Of a stretch of 64,000 bases of DNA, positions 28,212 to 36,778 are shown in pieces. The stretch is from the NCBI RefSeq assembly GCF_025133575.1, contig NZ_CP104011.1, forward strand, positions 4,658,965 to 4,722,964, read 5' to 3'. How positions within the stretch are numbered: the first letter of the stretch is position 1; each line of letters starts with the position of its first letter. Under the pieces are notes generated by a model, which was given only the letters and a program-made list of their open reading frames with translations, made no database searches and had not been told where the DNA came from. This stretch comes from Pseudomonas sp. GCEP-101. Its GTDB lineage: Bacteria > Pseudomonadota > Gammaproteobacteria > Pseudomonadales > Pseudomonadaceae. The position numbers were made by a program, and so were the translations under genes.

Positions 28212-29135
28212 ATGACCGCTCTAGCACCGCTGAACCAGCTGATTCATCGCTTCCAGGAACAGACGCCGATCCGCGCCAGCTCGCTGATCATCACCCTCTA
28301 TGGCGATGCCATCGAGCCCCACGGCGGCACCGTCTGGCTGGGCAGCCTGATCAATCTGCTGGAACCCTTCGGCATCAACGAGCGGCTGATCCGCACCTCG
28401 ATCTTCCGCCTGACCAAGGAAGACTGGCTGACCGCCGAGAAAGTCGGCCGGCGCAGCTACTACAGCCTGACCGGCACCGGCCGGCGGCGTTTCGAGAAGG
28501 CCTTCAAGCGCGTGTACAGCTCCAGCCTGCCGGCCTGGGATGGTTCCTGGACGCTGGTGATGCTCTCGCAGATCGCCGCCGACAAGCGCAAGCAGGTCCG
28601 CGAGGAACTGGAGTGGCAGGGCTTCGGCGCCATTTCGCCCACCGTCATGGCCTGCCCGCGGGCCGACCGCAGCGACGTCATGGCCACCCTGCAGGACCTG
28701 GATGCCACCGAGGACAGCATCGTCTTCGAGACCCGCGCCCAGGACGTGCTGGCCTCCCGCGCCATGCGCCTGCAGGTGCGCGAAAGCTGGAAGATCGACG
28801 AACTCGGCGAGCACTACAGCGAGTTCATCCAGCTGTTCCGCCCGCTCTGGCAAGCGCTGCGCGAGCAGGACCAGCTGCGCCCGGAGGACTGTTTCCTCGC
28901 GCGCACCTTGTTGATCCACGAATACCGCCGGCTGCTCCTGCGTGACCCACAACTGCCCGATGAACTGCTCCCGGGCGATTGGGAAGGGCGCGCGGCGCGG
29001 CAGCTGTGCCGCAACATCTACCGATTGATCTACGCCAAGGCCGAGGACTGGCTGAACCGCAATCTGGAAACCGCCGACGGCCCGCTACCGGACGTCGGCG
29101 AGAGCTTCTACAAGCGCTTCGGCGGATTGAACTGA
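28212..29135 (+). CDS. paaX: phenylacetyl-CoA-responsive GntR-like repressor
   Basis: 307 residues, the usual length. The N-terminal winged helix (about 15-85) has SSLIITLYGDAIEPHGGTVWLGSL and LIRTSIFRLTKEDWL, typical of PaaX; FSPLW-type region FIQLFRPLW and LLIHEYRRLLLRDPQLP lie in the C-terminal domain, and the end is YKRFGGLN as in E. coli PaaX. It represses paa promoters until phenylacetyl-CoA binds. An alternative ATG at 28131 overlaps the paaY stop and has a better ribosome site, which would add 27 residues; homology favours 28212. Confidence 0.93.
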   Translation: MTALAPLNQLIHRFQEQTPIRASSLIITLYGDAIEPHGGTVWLGSLINLLEPFGINERLIRTSIFRLTKEDWLTAEKVGRRSYYSLTGTGRRRFEKAFKRVYSSSLPAWDGSWTLVMLSQIAADKRKQVREELEWQGFGAISPTVMACPRADRSDVMATLQDLDATEDSIVFETRAQDVLASRAMRLQVRESWKIDELGEHYSEFIQLFRPLWQALREQDQLRPEDCFLARTLLIHEYRRLLLRDPQLPDELLPGDWEGRAARQLCRNIYRLIYAKAEDWLNRNLETADGPLPDVGESFYKRFGGLN

Positions 29136-29299
29136 CAGGAGTTGGCGTGAAAAATGCCTCTCGCCCTGCAACGCTGCGGTTGCCCGGCGGAGACAGCGCA
29201 AAGCGACCTTCCTGACGGGGGGCGCCGCGAACGATGACGACAGGCCCTGGAGGCCGTCGCTGAATAACAACAAACAATGCGTGTGAGGCTTTGCAGGTC

Positions 29300-30217
29300 A
29301 TGAATTCTTCATCGACATTGAGGGATGACGCTTTCGAGGCGTGGCTGGGACAGGTCAACCGGGCGTGCGGTCGTTTCGATGCGCGCACCCTGGGCCCCCA
29401 GTTCCATGGACGGTTGCGCGAATATCAGGGCGGTGCGATCAAGCTTTCGGTGGTCGACATGGCCCAGGTGCACCTGTACCGGACCAGCAAGGAGGTCGGC
29501 GCCAGCGCCGGCGGTCACTATTACGCGGTGTTCCAGCTCGAGGGGCGCTCGCGCCTGGAACAGGGCGACAACCGCGTGGAGCTGTCGCGCGGCGACATCA
29601 CCCTCATCGATGCCAGCCGGCCCAGCGACATGACCTACCTGGAGGAATCCCGGCAGCTCTCGCTGATCCTGCCGCGCCAGGTGATCGAGCGCGGCCTGCG
29701 CATGTCGGAAGTGGCCTGCGCCTCGAAGATCCCGGCCAGCTCGCCCATCGCCGTGCTCGCCAATCGCCTGATCGTCGAGACCAGCCAGCAGGAAAGCCTC
29801 GGCATGCTGGAGAGCGAGGCGACGCTGGACGCCCTGGTCACGCTGCTGCGCCCGGCGCTGGCCAGCCAGGACGGCGAGCACGACAACCACGAACGCATGT
29901 TCCGCAAGGCCACCGCCTTCATCGACCAGCACATCGGCGCCGAAGAGCTCTGCCCGGAGTTGATCGCCCGTGAGGTGGGTATTTCGGTGCGCGGCCTGTA
30001 CCGCATGTTCGCCAAGAAGGGCCTGGTGGTGGCGCAGTACATCAAGAACCGCCGCCTGGATTTCTGCGCCGAAACCCTGCGCAACGCCCAGTTCGAGCAG
30101 AAGCTCTCGGCGCTGGGCTATGCCTGGGGTTTCTCCGATTCGAGCTACTTCTCCACGGCCTTCAAGGGCCGCTTCGGGGTGTCGCCGGGCGAGTACCGCA
30201 AGCGCTACGCGAATTGA
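29300..30217 (+). CDS. feaR: FeaR-type AraC-family activator of aromatic amine/aldehyde catabolism
   Basis: 305 residues. The N-terminal AraC_binding_2-like sensor has YAVFQLEGRSRLEQGDN and VELSRGDITLIDASRPSD, a pattern of FeaR proteins. The C-terminal AraC DNA-binding domain (about 205-305) has LIAREVGISVRGLYRMFAKKG and LSALGYAWGFSDSSYFSTAFKGRFG. FeaR activates tynA and feaB in E. coli in response to aromatic monoamines or aldehydes. Position between paaX and a cytochrome-feaB pair supports this name. ATG 29300 is used; a TTG three codons upstream is less likely. Confidence 0.88.
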   Translation: MNSSSTLRDDAFEAWLGQVNRACGRFDARTLGPQFHGRLREYQGGAIKLSVVDMAQVHLYRTSKEVGASAGGHYYAVFQLEGRSRLEQGDNRVELSRGDITLIDASRPSDMTYLEESRQLSLILPRQVIERGLRMSEVACASKIPASSPIAVLANRLIVETSQQESLGMLESEATLDALVTLLRPALASQDGEHDNHERMFRKATAFIDQHIGAEELCPELIAREVGISVRGLYRMFAKKGLVVAQYIKNRRLDFCAETLRNAQFEQKLSALGYAWGFSDSSYFSTAFKGRFGVSPGEYRKRYAN

Positions 30218-30263
30218 TTCTTTGGGTGGACAGCGATACCCGGCGGCTGTGTGCCGCTGATTG

Positions 30264-30363
30264 ATGGGTATCGCTGCGCTCCACGCCATCCTACGCTGAC
30301 GTTCCTTGTGCCATCTTCCCTGACTGACCCTTTGTAGGATGGGTGGAGCGCAGCGATACCCAT
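30264..30363. repeat. long inverted repeat after feaR (30-bp arms)
   Basis: Arm 30264-30294 and arm 30334-30363 are inverted copies differing by one inserted base; each reads TGGGTATCGCTGCGCTCCAC and onward into CCATCCTAC. The loop is 39 bases. This is a type of dispersed pseudomonad element distinct from the REPs here, and may also end feaR transcripts. Confidence 0.8.
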
Positions 30364-30394
30364 GCCGCCTGTGGCCTGCTCACTCGCCAGGCAG

Positions 30395-30466
30395 GTTCGC
30401 GAGCAAGCTCGCTCCTACGAAGAGCGCTCCGAGCCCAATCCTGTAGGAGCGAGCTCGCTCGCGAAC
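30395..30466. repeat. REP pair upstream of the cytochrome gene (stretch 30218-30624)
   Basis: Two GAGC-stem REPs at 30395 and 30441 in opposite orientations. The remaining 30470-30620, before the cytochrome gene, shows no clear promoter by eye. Confidence 0.8.
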
Positions 30467-30624
30467 GCTTTCCCCTCCTGACGCCGGTCACCTGAGCGCC
30501 ACCTTGGCACTCCCGCCAACACGTCTGGCACAGAGGAAAAGACCCGCCCCGACGCCGCTGGCAACAATCACCTTCGATGACGCGCGCCCTCCGGCCGCAC
30601 GCTGTACTCGAAGGTGAAGTCCCG

Positions 30625-31029
30625 ATGCCCCGCAACACGCTCCGATTCGGCGCCCTCGGCCTGCTGCTGGCCGGCGCCCTGCTGCAACCGCTGCTGGCAT
30701 TCGCCGGCGACTGCCCGGCCAGCGACGCCCAGCAGGGCGAAACGGTCTTCGCCCGCGACTGTTCGATCTGCCACACCGCCAAGGCCGACGGCCCCGCAAT
30801 GATGGGCCCCAACCTGCACGGCGTGGTCGGCCGCATGGCCGGTTCGCTCGCCGGCTTCAGCTATTCCCAGGCGATGAAGGGCAAGGGCGCGGCCTGGTCG
30901 CGGGACAACCTCGACGCCTTCGTCAGCCACCCCCAGGCCGCCGTGCCCGGAACCTACATGCCCTTCGCAGGCCTGGCCGACGCGGCCGAGCGGCGGGCGC
31001 TCACCTGCTGGCTGAGCCAGCAGCACTGA
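30625..31029 (+). CDS. periplasmic class I c-type cytochrome
   Basis: 134 residues. A signal peptide of ~27 residues (Leu/Ala core, cleavage near AFA-GD) exports it. The heme-attachment motif CSICH is at residues 46-50, and Met112 in TYMPFAG is the likely sixth ligand. The PNLHGVVGR stretch is typical of soluble cytochrome c2/c550-like carriers. Placed between feaR and feaB, 16 bases before feaB, it probably accepts electrons from a periplasmic quinohemoprotein amine dehydrogenase or similar enzyme that makes the aldehyde for FeaB; that enzyme is not in the window. Confidence 0.88.
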   Translation: MPRNTLRFGALGLLLAGALLQPLLAFAGDCPASDAQQGETVFARDCSICHTAKADGPAMMGPNLHGVVGRMAGSLAGFSYSQAMKGKGAAWSRDNLDAFVSHPQAAVPGTYMPFAGLADAAERRALTCWLSQQH

Positions 31030-31045
31030 ACCTCCAGGAGAGACC

Positions 31046-32536
31046 ATGAACGTCACACAGACCCTGCCTCAGGTCACGGCCTTCCTCGCCCGCAAGCACG
31101 GTTGCTTCATCGACGGCGCCTGGGTGGTGCCCGAGGGCGCACGCACCGATGTGCTCAACCCGGCCACCGGCCAGGCGATCTCCAGCGTCGCCGACATCGA
31201 CACCGACCTGCTCGACCGCGCCGTGCAGTCCGCCCAGGCCGCCTACAAATCCCGCGTCTGGGCCGACCTGCGCCCGGCCGACCGCGAGCGCATCCTGCTG
31301 CGTTTCGCCGACCTGGTGGAAGCCCACGGCGAAGAGCTGGCCCAGCTGGAAACCCTCAGCCAGGGCAAGTCGATCAATATCTCGCGCATGCTGGATGTCG
31401 GCGCCACCGTCGAGTTCATGCGCTACATGGCCGGCTGGGCGACCAAGATCGAAGGCCAGTCGCTGAACGTGTCCATCCCGCTGCCGCCGGGCGCCAAGTT
31501 CACCGCGTATACCCGCCGCGAGCCGCTGGGCGTGGTGGCCGGTATCGTGCCGTGGAACTTCCCGTTGATGATCGCCGTGTGGAAGCTGATCCCGGCCCTG
31601 GCCACCGGCAACAGCGTGGTGATCAAGCCCGCCTCGGAAACCCCGCTGACCGCGCTGCGCCTGGCCGAGCTGGCCTTCGAGGCCGGTGTGCCGGCGGGCG
31701 TATTCAACCTGGTGACCGGCGACGGCCCGCGCATCGGTGGCGGCCTGGCCAGCCACAAGCTGGTCAACAAGGTCTCCTTCACCGGCTCCACGGCGGTGGG
31801 CCGCAGCGTCGGCCTGGCCGCCGTGCAGAACATGACCCGCTTCGCCCTGGAGCTGGGCGGTAAGAACCCGATGATCGTCCTCGCCGACGCCAACATCGAC
31901 AACGCCGTGCAGGGCGCGTTGCTGGGCGGGCTGCTGAACAACGGCCAGGTCTGCGCGGCGGCGTCGCGCTTCTATGTGCACCGTTCGCGCTACGACGAGT
32001 TCGTCGAGAAGCTGGCCGCTGCCGTGGCCGGCATGAGCCTGGGCGAGGGCATGGACCCGACCGCGCAGATCAACCCGCTGGTCTCGGCCAAACAGCAGCG
32101 CAGCGTGCTCGACCACATCGCCCGCGCCGGCGAGCAGGGCGCGCGCATCGTCTGCGGCGGCGAGCGGGTCGGCGGCGGTGGCTTCTACGTGCAACCCACC
32201 GTGCTGGCCGACGTGACCATGCAGATGGCCGTGGCCCGTGACGAAGTATTCGGCCCGGTGCTGGCGGTGCTGCCGTTCGACGAGGACGACGAGGCCATCG
32301 CCATGGCCAACGACAGCGAATACGGCCTGGGCGCGAGCCTGTGGACCAACGACCTGACCAAGGCCCTGAACCTGGTGCCGCGCATCGAGTCCGGCACCGT
32401 GTGGGTCAACGCCCACGTCCTGCTCGACCCGAGCATGCCGTTCGGTGGCGTGAAGCAGTCGGGCATGGGGCGCGAATTCGGCCGCGCGGTGGTCGAGGCC
32501 TATACCGAGATCAAGTCGGTGTGCATTGCGCACTGA
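31046..32536 (+). CDS. feaB: phenylacetaldehyde dehydrogenase
   Basis: 496 residues, NAD-dependent aldehyde dehydrogenase. Asn171 in VPWNFPL, Glu269 in LELGGKNP and catalytic Cys303 in NGQVCAAASRF are all present; EVFGPVLAV and MPFGGVKQSGMGREFG complete the family pattern. FeaB/PadA oxidises phenylacetaldehyde to phenylacetate, which then enters the paa pathway encoded just upstream. The feaR neighbour and the cytochrome support this over a general aldehyde dehydrogenase. AGGAG ribosome site precedes ATG 31046. Confidence 0.9.
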   Translation: MNVTQTLPQVTAFLARKHGCFIDGAWVVPEGARTDVLNPATGQAISSVADIDTDLLDRAVQSAQAAYKSRVWADLRPADRERILLRFADLVEAHGEELAQLETLSQGKSINISRMLDVGATVEFMRYMAGWATKIEGQSLNVSIPLPPGAKFTAYTRREPLGVVAGIVPWNFPLMIAVWKLIPALATGNSVVIKPASETPLTALRLAELAFEAGVPAGVFNLVTGDGPRIGGGLASHKLVNKVSFTGSTAVGRSVGLAAVQNMTRFALELGGKNPMIVLADANIDNAVQGALLGGLLNNGQVCAAASRFYVHRSRYDEFVEKLAAAVAGMSLGEGMDPTAQINPLVSAKQQRSVLDHIARAGEQGARIVCGGERVGGGGFYVQPTVLADVTMQMAVARDEVFGPVLAVLPFDEDDEAIAMANDSEYGLGASLWTNDLTKALNLVPRIESGTVWVNAHVLLDPSMPFGGVKQSGMGREFGRAVVEAYTEIKSVCIAH

Positions 32537-32569
32537 TGGAGAGTGAGAGCAACACCCTCGTTTAGCAGT

Positions 32570-32591
32570 GGGCCTTCGGGCCCGTTTTTTT
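32570..32591 (+). terminator. Rho-independent terminator after feaB
   Basis: GGGCC-TTCG-GGCCC hairpin with a stable UUCG-type loop, followed by G and seven T. It is 34 bases past the feaB stop. Confidence 0.9.
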
Positions 32592-32610
32592 GCTGGATTC
32601 AGCGGCACCT

Positions 32611-33045
32611 TGTAGGAGCGGGCCATGCCCGCGAACCGCGGACGGAGTCCGCGCTCCTCGTCGTGTGTCGGCACCGTAAGCCCTGCTTACGGTTCGCGAG
32701 CACGGCTCGCTCCTACATCAGCCAGCGGCGGAGTTTCCCTGTAGGAGCGAGCTTGCTCGCGAACTGCGGACGGAGTCGAGCCGCTCCGGTGTGCGTCGGC
32801 GCCGTAAGCCCGGCTTACGGTTCGCGAGCATGGCTCGCTCCTACATCGGGCAGCGGCGGAGTTTCCCTGTAGGAGCGGGCCATGCCCGCGAACCGCGGAC
32901 AGAGTCCGCGCTCCTCGTCGTGTGTCGGCACCGTAAGCCCGGCTTACGGTTCGCGAGCATGGCTCGCTCCTACATCGGGTAGCGGCGGAGTTTCCCTGTA
33001 GGAGCGGGCCATGCCCGCGATCGCGCCCATGGGGCGCTCCTGCAG
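32611..33045. repeat. 129-bp tandem repeat (three full units plus part) built from REPs (stretch 32537-33125)
   Basis: Units start at 32611, 32740, 32868 and 32997 with TGTAGGAGCG, giving periods of 129, 128 and 129 bp. Each unit holds a REP, a second GGAC-stem palindrome, the hairpin CGTAAGCC-GGCTTACGG and a third REP, ending in CGGCGGAGTTTCCC. The fourth copy stops after the first REP. It occupies the gap between convergent feaB and fahA; 33046-33125 shows nothing else. Confidence 0.87.
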
Positions 33046-33125
33046 GGAGGTTCGCGGATGGGTGGAGCGCAGAGCGGCAGTTGGCGCAGGGCGCGTTATG
33101 TGCCCTGCGATCGGCCGGGGCTGCG

Positions 33126-34430
33126 TCAGTGCGCCGGCAGAATCCGCCCGCGGCATTCGCCGAAGCCGATGGACGCATGGCCCTCGCGGCGGCAGCGGGC
33201 GCGGAGGATGATTTCGTCGCCGTCTTCGAGGAAGCGCCGTTCTTCGCCGTTGCTCAGCACCACCGGCTGTTTGCCGCCGCCGGTAAGCTCCAGCAGGCTC
33301 CCGAAGCTGTCCGGGGTTTCGCCGGAGAGGGTGCCGGAGCCGAACAGGTCGCCCGGTTGCAGGCGGCAGCCGTTGACGCTGTGGTGCGCCACCATCTGCG
33401 CCACGGTCCAGTACATGTTCAGCGTGTTGCTCAGGGCGATGCGTTCCGGGCCCTGGTGCTCGCGGCGCATGCGCGCGGTGTGCAGCAGGACTTCCAGTTC
33501 GATATCCAGGGCGCCGTGCTGCTGGTCGCCCTCGTCATACAGGTACGGCAGGGGCTGCGGGTCGCCTTCCGGGCGCGCCGGCTGGGCGACGCGGAAGGGC
33601 TCCAGGGCCTCGGCGGTGACCACCCAGGGCGACACGCTCGTGGCGAAGCTCTTGGACAGGAACGGCCCCAGCGGCTGGTATTCCCAGGCCTGTACGTCAC
33701 GGGCGGACCAGTCGTTGAGCAGGCAGAAACCGGCGATGTGCCCGGAGGCGGCGTTGATCGGAATGGCCTTGCCCTGGTCGTTGCCCTGGCCGATCCAGAT
33801 GCCCAGCTCCAGCTCCAGGTCCATCCGCGCGCAGGGGCCGAACACCGGTACGTCGTGGCCGGCGGGCAGGGTCTGGCCGTTGGGGCGGCGTACTTCGGTG
33901 CCGGACGGCACGATGGTGGAAGCGCGGCCGTGGTAGCCGATGGGCACGTATTTGTAGTTGGGCAGCAGCGGGTTGTCCGGGCGGAACAATTTGCCGACGT
34001 TCTGCGCATGGTGGATGCCGACGTAGAAGTCGGTGTAATCGCCCACCTTGGCCGGCAGGTGCATGCGGCAGGCGGCCTGCGGCTTGAGCAGCGCGGCGCC
34101 CAGTTGCTCCATGCGCTTGCGTTCGCTGCTGCCTTCGCTGAGCAGGTGGAGCAGGGCCTCGCGCAGGGTGCGGCGGGCGGTGGGGCCGGCGGCGAAGAAG
34201 GCGTTCAGGCTGTCGCCGCTGGCCACCAGCGCGGCCTGGTGCGCGGCGCCGTGGAACAGCCCGGCTTCGCAGGCGGTCTTCAGGTCGAAGATGTAATCGC
34301 CGATGGCCACGCCGCCACGGGGTGAGTCACCGGGCGGGCTGAACACGCCAAGGGGCAGGTTCTGCAGGGGGAAGTCGGGGTGGCCGTTGGCCGATTCGAT
34401 CCAGCTTTGTGCGTTGTGGGCGACGCTCAT
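33126..34430 (-). CDS. fahA: fumarylacetoacetase
   Basis: 434 residues, the usual length. The N-terminal SH3-like FAA_hydrolase_N domain spans about 15-115; the catalytic domain has YTDFYVGIHHAQNVGKLFRP, IGYHGRASTIVPSG, the metal ligands of MDLELELGIWIGQGN and the end SFGSLLELTGGGK. It cleaves fumarylacetoacetate to fumarate and acetoacetate, the last step of tyrosine/homogentisate degradation. It starts one base after the hmgA stop, so the two are translationally coupled. No maleylacetoacetate isomerase gene follows, unlike the usual hmgA-fahA-maiA order. Confidence 0.95.
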   Translation of the reverse strand: MSVAHNAQSWIESANGHPDFPLQNLPLGVFSPPGDSPRGGVAIGDYIFDLKTACEAGLFHGAAHQAALVASGDSLNAFFAAGPTARRTLREALLHLLSEGSSERKRMEQLGAALLKPQAACRMHLPAKVGDYTDFYVGIHHAQNVGKLFRPDNPLLPNYKYVPIGYHGRASTIVPSGTEVRRPNGQTLPAGHDVPVFGPCARMDLELELGIWIGQGNDQGKAIPINAASGHIAGFCLLNDWSARDVQAWEYQPLGPFLSKSFATSVSPWVVTAEALEPFRVAQPARPEGDPQPLPYLYDEGDQQHGALDIELEVLLHTARMRREHQGPERIALSNTLNMYWTVAQMVAHHSVNGCRLQPGDLFGSGTLSGETPDSFGSLLELTGGGKQPVVLSNGEERRFLEDGDEIILRARCRREGHASIGFGECRGRILPAH

Positions 34431-34431
34431 G

Positions 34432-35724
34432 TTACTGCTCCTGGGACGGGTCGAAGGTCTTCTGCATGCCACTCCAGCAGCTGTCGTAGTCACGCTGCAG
34501 TTGCGGGCAGTCGAGGGCGAAGCGGCTGGGGCGCAGCACGCGGCCGGTCTCGAACATGAAGGCCATGGTCTTGTCGATCTTGTGGGGTTTGAGGTCGGCG
34601 GCGATCGCCTGCACCGTGGTGGCGTTGTCCGGGCCGTGGGCGCTCATGCAGTTGTGCAGCGAGGCGCCGCCGGGGACGAAGCCGTCGGCCTTGGCGTCGT
34701 ACACGCCCTGGATCAGGCCCATGAATTCGTTCATCAGGTTGCGGTGGAACCACGGCGGACGGAAGGTGCTCTCGGCGACCATCCAGCGCGGCGGGAAGAT
34801 CACGAAGTCCATGTTGGCCATGCCGTGGGTGTCGCTGGGGGAGGTCAGCACGGTGAAGATGGACGGGTCCGGATGGTCGTAGCTGATCGAGCCGATGGTG
34901 TTGAAGCGGCGCAGGTCGTATTTGTAGGGCACGTTGTTGCCGTGCCAGGCGACCACGTCGAAGGGCGAGTGGTCGAGCTGGGTGGCCCAGAGCTCGCCGA
35001 GGAACTTCTGCACCAGTGGCACCGGGGCGTCCACATCCTCGTAGTGCGCCACCGGGGCGAGGAAGTCGCGGGGATTGGCCAGGCCGTTGCTGCCGATGGG
35101 GCCGAGGTCGGGCAGGCGCAGGGCGGCGCCGTGGTTCTCCGCCACATACCCGGCGGCTTCAGCATCCAGCAGTTCGACGCGCAGGCGCATGCCACGGGGG
35201 ATCACGGCGATCTCCAGCGGCTCCACCTCCAATATGCCCAGTTCGGTGACCAGGCGCAGGCGGCCGGCCTGGGGCACGATCAAGAGCTCGCCATCGGCGT
35301 CGAAGAACACCCGGCGCATCGAGGTGTTGGCGCGGTAGGCATACAGGCTGACGCCGCTGACGGCCTCGGCTTCGGCATTGGCCGCCATGCATAGCAGGCT
35401 GTCGACGAAGTCGGTAGGCTCCTCGGGCATCGCGAAGCTGTTCCAGCGCAGACGGTTGGGCGTCACCGGGCCGAGGGCGGTGCCGGTGATCTGCCGTTCC
35501 AGGCGCTCGAAGCGCGGGTGCGCCGCGGACGGGCGGATGCGGTACATCCAGGTGCGCCGGGCCTCGCTGCGCGGCACGGTGAAGGCCGTGCCGGAGAACT
35601 GCTCGGCGTAGAGGCCGAAGGGCACCCGCTGCGGCGAGTTCATGCCCGCGGGCAGGGCGCCCGGCAGGGCCTCGCTGGCGAATTCGTTGCCGAACCCGGA
35701 TTGGTAGGCAGGAGAGGCTGTCAT
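34432..35724 (-). CDS. hmgA: homogentisate 1,2-dioxygenase
   Basis: 430 residues. Starts with the family N-terminus YQSGFGNEFASEALPGALP. The iron ligands lie in the C-terminal half: His in FRPPWFHRNLMNEFMG (with Glu) and His in GASLHNCMSAHGPD. It opens the ring of homogentisate to maleylacetoacetate. First gene of the hmgA-fahA transcript, divergent from hmgR, with a palindromic operator in between. Product flux needs an isomerase encoded elsewhere. Confidence 0.96.
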   Translation of the reverse strand: MTASPAYQSGFGNEFASEALPGALPAGMNSPQRVPFGLYAEQFSGTAFTVPRSEARRTWMYRIRPSAAHPRFERLERQITGTALGPVTPNRLRWNSFAMPEEPTDFVDSLLCMAANAEAEAVSGVSLYAYRANTSMRRVFFDADGELLIVPQAGRLRLVTELGILEVEPLEIAVIPRGMRLRVELLDAEAAGYVAENHGAALRLPDLGPIGSNGLANPRDFLAPVAHYEDVDAPVPLVQKFLGELWATQLDHSPFDVVAWHGNNVPYKYDLRRFNTIGSISYDHPDPSIFTVLTSPSDTHGMANMDFVIFPPRWMVAESTFRPPWFHRNLMNEFMGLIQGVYDAKADGFVPGGASLHNCMSAHGPDNATTVQAIAADLKPHKIDKTMAFMFETGRVLRPSRFALDCPQLQRDYDSCWSGMQKTFDPSQEQ

Positions 35725-35741
35725 GGTGGTTTTCTCTTGTT

Positions 35742-35770
35742 ATCGTAATTGAATTACGATTAACGTAATT
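35742..35770. promoter_or_regulatory. HmgR operator: perfect 19-bp palindrome plus a third half-site
   Basis: ATCGTAATTGAATTACGAT (35742-35760) is an exact inverted repeat with a single central base. A further ACGTAATT follows at 35763. It lies in the 98-bp space between hmgA and hmgR, where HmgR binds in P. putida. AT-rich DNA here also fits the two promoters. Confidence 0.75.
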
Positions 35771-35822
35771 TCGTGTCGGCGGGCCGTCAAGCCCGTCTGG
35801 GGGTTCCTTTAAGTTGAAGACC

Positions 35823-36554
35823 ATGAACGACGCTGAAGACTCCGTCCCGACGAAGGGCAAGAAGGTGCAGTCCGCCGAGGTTGGCACCGAGATCCTCAAG
35901 GCCTTGGCGGACCTGGCGCCGAGCACCTCGCTCAAGCGCCTGGGCGAGTACCTGGACATGCCGGCGGCCAAGGTCCACCGCTATTTGCAGGCGCTGATCG
36001 CCAGCGGCTTCGCCGAACAGGACCCGGTCACCAACCATTACGGCCTGGGGCGGGAGGCGCTGTATGTCGGGCTGGCGGCGATCCGCCGGCTGGACGTGGT
36101 GAAGCTCGCCAGCCCGGCGCTGGCCGAGTTGCGAGATGCGCTGGGGCAGACCTGCTTCCTGGCCATCTGGGGCAGCCATGGGCCGACCGTGGTGCAGGTC
36201 GAGCCGGCGCAGGGCATGGTCACGCTGGTCACCCAGGTGGGATCGGTGCTGCCGCTGCACGGTTCGTCCACCGGGCTGGTGTTCGCGGCCTACAAGACCG
36301 GGCTGGAAGAGGGCGCGGACGTGGCGGTGCTGGAGGGCATTCGCCGCGAAGGGCTGCACGCCATCCATGGGTTGCTGATGCCGGGCGTGAATGCGCTGTC
36401 AGTGCCGCTGTTCAAGACCGGCCGGGAGCTGGCTGGGGTGATTACCGTGGTGGGGTCGCAGGCGAGCTTTGCGGCCGAAGCTCATGGCGAGGCGGCCCAA
36501 GCGCTGCTGGCGATGGCGCGGGAGGTGAGTTTGCGGATGGGGGGAGAGGTTTGA
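35823..36554 (+). CDS. hmgR: IclR-family regulator of homogentisate catabolism
   Basis: 243 residues. The N-terminal winged helix-turn-helix has EVGTEILKALADLAPSTSLKRLGEYLDMPAAKVHRYL, given here as the helix and wing around TSLKRLGEYL; the C-terminal IclR effector domain has LGQTCFLAIWGSHGPTVV and LPLHGSSTGLVF. In P. putida HmgR represses hmgABC and is released by homogentisate. Its divergent position to hmgA and the palindrome between them support the same role. ATG 35823 is chosen; a TTG at 35814 would add three residues. Confidence 0.9.
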   Translation: MNDAEDSVPTKGKKVQSAEVGTEILKALADLAPSTSLKRLGEYLDMPAAKVHRYLQALIASGFAEQDPVTNHYGLGREALYVGLAAIRRLDVVKLASPALAELRDALGQTCFLAIWGSHGPTVVQVEPAQGMVTLVTQVGSVLPLHGSSTGLVFAAYKTGLEEGADVAVLEGIRREGLHAIHGLLMPGVNALSVPLFKTGRELAGVITVVGSQASFAAEAHGEAAQALLAMAREVSLRMGGEV

Positions 36555-36594
36555 CTGTCTGAGGCTTGGGTGCTCGGGCGGGCCCTCTCCCCAG

Positions 36595-36725
36595 CCCTCT
36601 CCCTGAAGGGAGAGGGGGTATCCGAGTGAGGCGCGGCGTCTGTGCATTGCTGACGCCTTGGCATGAGGAGGAAACCATCGCTGCGCTTCATGCCGATTCG
36701 GCTCCCTCTCCCTTCAGGGAGAGGG
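36595..36725. repeat. two CCCTCTCCC hairpins around a 90-bp spacer (stretch 36555-36854)
   Basis: CCCTCTCCC pairs with GGGAGAGGG at 36595-36616 and again at 36704-36725 with 4-base loops. Both are members of a widespread Pseudomonas intergenic element. They may end hmgR transcripts, though no T-tract follows. Confidence 0.75.
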
Positions 36726-36778
36726 CGGGGGGAGAGGGTGGTGGGCAGAGCGAGTTACCTTCAGGGAAAGAGCATTTC

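Noticed and set aside
29147..29215. 22-codon GTG frame between paaX and feaR
   Set aside because: No family, weak start, and composition like intergenic sequence; too little support.
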